The notes under the pieces: generated by a model | What the model saw: only the letters and a program-made list of their open reading frames with translations | What the model was told of the DNA's origin: nothing | The model's database searches: none | Program-made: the position numbers and the translations under genes | Shown here: positions 5,149-7,095 of the stretch, piece by piece | How positions within the stretch are numbered: the first letter of the stretch is position 1 | How the letters are laid out: the number at the start of each line of letters is the position of its first letter | NCBI GenBank assembly: GCA_027037575.1 | Contig: JALVZP010000264.1 | Span: 1 to 7,095 of the forward strand | Direction of reading: 5' to 3' | Length of the DNA: 7,095 bases | Origin: Desulfobacterales bacterium | Lineage (GTDB): Bacteria > Desulfobacterota > DSM-4660 > Desulfatiglandales > JALVZP01

Positions 5149-7095
5149 CTATGGAAGTGCTATTTTTAAAACCTCTTCTACTGTTTTTACAAGATGAAAT
5201 TTCAATCCTTTCTTTATATGATCTGGTATCTCATCCAGGTCATTCTTGTTGTCCTTTGGTAGAATCACCTCTTTTATCCCGCTTCTGCTTGCAGCAAGAA
5301 CCTTATCCTTTATTCCACCTACCGGAAGAACAAGTCCTCTTAGTGTCACCTCACCTGTCATTGCCAAAAGTGGCTTTACTGGCCTTTCCTTAAGGAGTGA
5401 TGCAAGGGCAGTAAGCATAGTTATTCCTGCAGATGGACCATCCTTTGGTATAGCACCTGCAGGAACATGTATATGTATGTCATGACCCTTGTAAAAATCT
5501 TCTTTTATTCCAAGATCCTTTGCACGAGATCTAAGATAGCTTAGGGCAATCTGTGCTGATTCCTTCATCACACCTCCAAGCTGTCCTGTCAGGACCAGGT
5601 TCTTGTCTCCTGGCATGATAGTTGCCTCTACAAATAGGATCTCTCCTCCAACAGGTGTCCATGCCATTCCAATGGCGACTCCAGGAGTGGATGTCCTCTC
5701 CACCACATCCAATGTAAATTTTGGATTTCCCAGGTATTCCCGAACATTATTTTTTGTAATAATAAATTTTCTACTATCCTTTCCTTCCTCTGCCACCTTT
5801 ATTGCAATCCCCCTACAGATTGATCCTATCGCCCTTTCCAGATTCCTAAGTCCAGCCTCCCTTGTATATTCTCTTATTATCCTCCTTATAGCAGATTCCC
5901 TAAACTGGATACTTACTCCTTCAAGTCCATGTTCTTTTATTTGTCTTGGTATAAGGAACTTCTTTGCAATATTAACCTTTTCATCTTCTGTATACCCTGT
6001 AAGCTCAATTATCTCCATCCTATCCCTCAGCGGTGCTGGTATTGGATCAAGCTGATTTGCGGTGCAGATAAACATCACCTTTGAAAGGTCAAATTCTACC
6101 TCTAAGTAGTGATCAGAGAATGCATGATTCTGTTCTGGATCAAGGACCTCTAATAGAGCTGATGCAGGATCACCCCTAAAATCAAGACCAATCTTGTCTA
6201 CCTCATCCAGCATAAAGACAGGATTATTTGAACCTGCCTTCCTTATTCCCTGAATGATCCTTCCTGGAAGTGCACCAACATATGTCCTTCTATGGCCTCT
6301 TATCTCTGCTTCATCCCTTATTCCACCAAGAGAGATTCGAACAAACTTTCTTCCCAATGCCTCTGCTATCGCCTTTCCAAGACTTGTCTTTCCTGTTCCT
6401 GGAGGACCAACAAAGCAGAGTATTGGTCCCTTATGTTCAGGATTAAGCTTTCTTACTGCCAGGTATTCCAGTATCCTCTTTTTTACCTTTTCCAGATCAT
6501 AGTGATACTTATCCAAGATCTTTCGTGCCCTTTTTATGTCTAAATTGTCCTCTGTGCTTTCCATCCATGGAAGCTCTAAGAGCCAATCTATATATGTCCT
6601 TGCCACTGGATATTCTGCTGAAGATGGATGTATTCGGGCAAGTCTATTTATCTCCTTTTCAGCCACCTCCCTGACATGATCTGGAAGTTTCTTCTTCTTT
6701 AATTTTTCCCTTAGCTCTTCTATCTCTGCCATCTCATCCTTTATACCAAGCTCCCTCTGGATCGCCTTTAGCTGCTCCCTCAGATAATACTCCCTCTGGC
6801 TCTTATCTATCCCCTGTCTTACTTTTTCTTGTATATCCCTTCCTATCTTCAGTATCTCAAGCTCTTCATTCAAAAATATAAGTGCCTGCTTTAATCTTTC
6901 TTTTACATCCAATGTCTCAAGTATCTTTTGCTGCTTTTTTCTGTCTATGTTTATGCTGGATACAGACATATCAGCAAGTGTTCCAGGGGAATCAACTGTA
7001 TCTATGATATGCATGAGTTCAGGGGGAAGATGGGGAGCTATCTCTACTATCTGCTTATATACATTCTTTACATTTGCCATCAGTGCTTCTATTTC
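5149..7095 (-). CDS. lon: ATP-dependent serine protease Lon, lacking its N-terminal part (cut by window edge)
   Basis: The frame is open to the window edge, entering with EIEAL before an ATG at 7080. That Met is internal, because the preceding codons and what follows align with the end of the Lon substrate-binding region; about 120-130 residues are missing compared with E. coli. Lon is a cytoplasmic homo-oligomeric AAA+ protease for misfolded and regulatory proteins. Numbering from the Met at 7080: N-terminal coiled-coil region 'KSQREYYLREQLKAIQ' (93-108); Walker A 'GPPGTGKT' (225-232); Walker B 'VFMLDE' (288-293); sensor region 'TANQLDPIPAPLRDRME' (340-356); protease domain with nucleophile Ser550 in 'PKDGPSAG' and dyad Lys593 in 'GGIKDKVLAA'. 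All key residues are intact. The C-terminus ends at LP, short as in many non-enteric LonA proteins. No LonB-type membrane insertion is seen. The next gene follows after 9 bases. Confidence 0.97.
   Translation of the reverse strand, partial: EIEALMANVKNVYKQIVEIAPHLPPELMHIIDTVDSPGTLADMSVSSINIDRKKQQKILETLDVKERLKQALIFLNEELEILKIGRDIQEKVRQGIDKSQREYYLREQLKAIQRELGIKDEMAEIEELREKLKKKKLPDHVREVAEKEINRLARIHPSSAEYPVARTYIDWLLELPWMESTEDNLDIKRARKILDKYHYDLEKVKKRILEYLAVRKLNPEHKGPILCFVGPPGTGKTSLGKAIAEALGRKFVRISLGGIRDEAEIRGHRRTYVGALPGRIIQGIRKAGSNNPVFMLDEVDKIGLDFRGDPASALLEVLDPEQNHAFSDHYLEVEFDLSKVMFICTANQLDPIPAPLRDRMEIIELTGYTEDEKVNIAKKFLIPRQIKEHGLEGVSIQFRESAIRRIIREYTREAGLRNLERAIGSICRGIAIKVAEEGKDSRKFIITKNNVREYLGNPKFTLDVVERTSTPGVAIGMAWTPVGGEILFVEATIMPGDKNLVLTGQLGGVMKESAQIALSYLRSRAKDLGIKEDFYKGHDIHIHVPAGAIPKDGPSAGITMLTALASLLKERPVKPLLAMTGEVTLRGLVLPVGGIKDKVLAASRSGIKEVILPKDNKNDLDEIPDHIKKGLKFHLVKTVEEVLKIALP

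Noticed and set aside
7078..7080. ATG at 7080 as the real start of Lon
   Set aside because: The frame continues upstream with EIEAL, which matches Lon sequence before this point, and a 643-residue Lon would lack its N-terminal domain. This is the window edge, not a truncation.
1..7095. tRNA, rRNA, riboswitch, insertion sequence or attachment site
   Set aside because: Coding sequence fills essentially the whole window. I saw no cloverleaf, conserved RNA core, transposase motif or terminal inverted repeats around the AT-rich cassette.

Overview
The window is a closely packed, single-direction block of nine genes, all on the minus strand, so transcription runs from high to low coordinates. It comes from a diderm (lipid A-making) bacterium. 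The supporting genes are a Skp/OmpH periplasmic chaperone, LpxD, FabZ, LpxA and the start of LpxI. Proteins are rich in Lys, Ile and Glu, and base composition is AT-leaning. LpxI, used instead of the gammaproteobacterial LpxH, and the 'NPLT.LPGN ... GGDDF' type of GGDEF domain both fit a deep-branching or deltaproteobacterial, Nitrospirota-like or candidate-phylum lineage. I cannot assign the organism more closely from sequence alone.

Layout in transcription order: (1) 7095-5149, the C-terminal ~648 codons of the ATP-dependent protease Lon, with its 5' end cut by the window edge; (2) 5139-4819, a 106-residue protein carrying a small domain like the one that often precedes HD-type output domains; (3) 4826-3999, an HDOD protein that keeps a full set of HD metal-ligand candidates; (4) 4009-3014, a degenerate receiver fused to a variant GGDEF domain; (5) 3017-2493, Skp/OmpH; (6) 2491-1454, LpxD; (7) 1470-1024, FabZ; (8) 1027-242, LpxA; (9) 240-1, the first 80 codons of LpxI, cut by the window edge. 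There is no intergenic stretch longer than 9 bases. Most junctions overlap (4, 17, 4, 11 and 8 bases), so the block looks like one operon or operon segment with translational coupling. I see no internal terminator or promoter that I can support.

The lipid A half is conventional. FabZ makes acyl chains in the fatty acid elongation cycle. LpxA and LpxD load hydroxyacyl chains onto the UDP-amino sugar. LpxI then cleaves the UDP-diacyl sugar, and Skp chaperones outer-membrane proteins.

The less ordinary part is positions 3014-5139. There, three signalling-type genes sit where bamA is often found upstream of skp, and they are translationally joined to the envelope genes. By hand count of sampled lines, the HDOD and GGDEF genes are much poorer in G+C (about 28%) than lon (about 42%) or the lpx genes (about 40%). 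This suggests an inserted or differently constrained cassette. I infer, but cannot show, that it ties an intracellular signal to envelope biogenesis.
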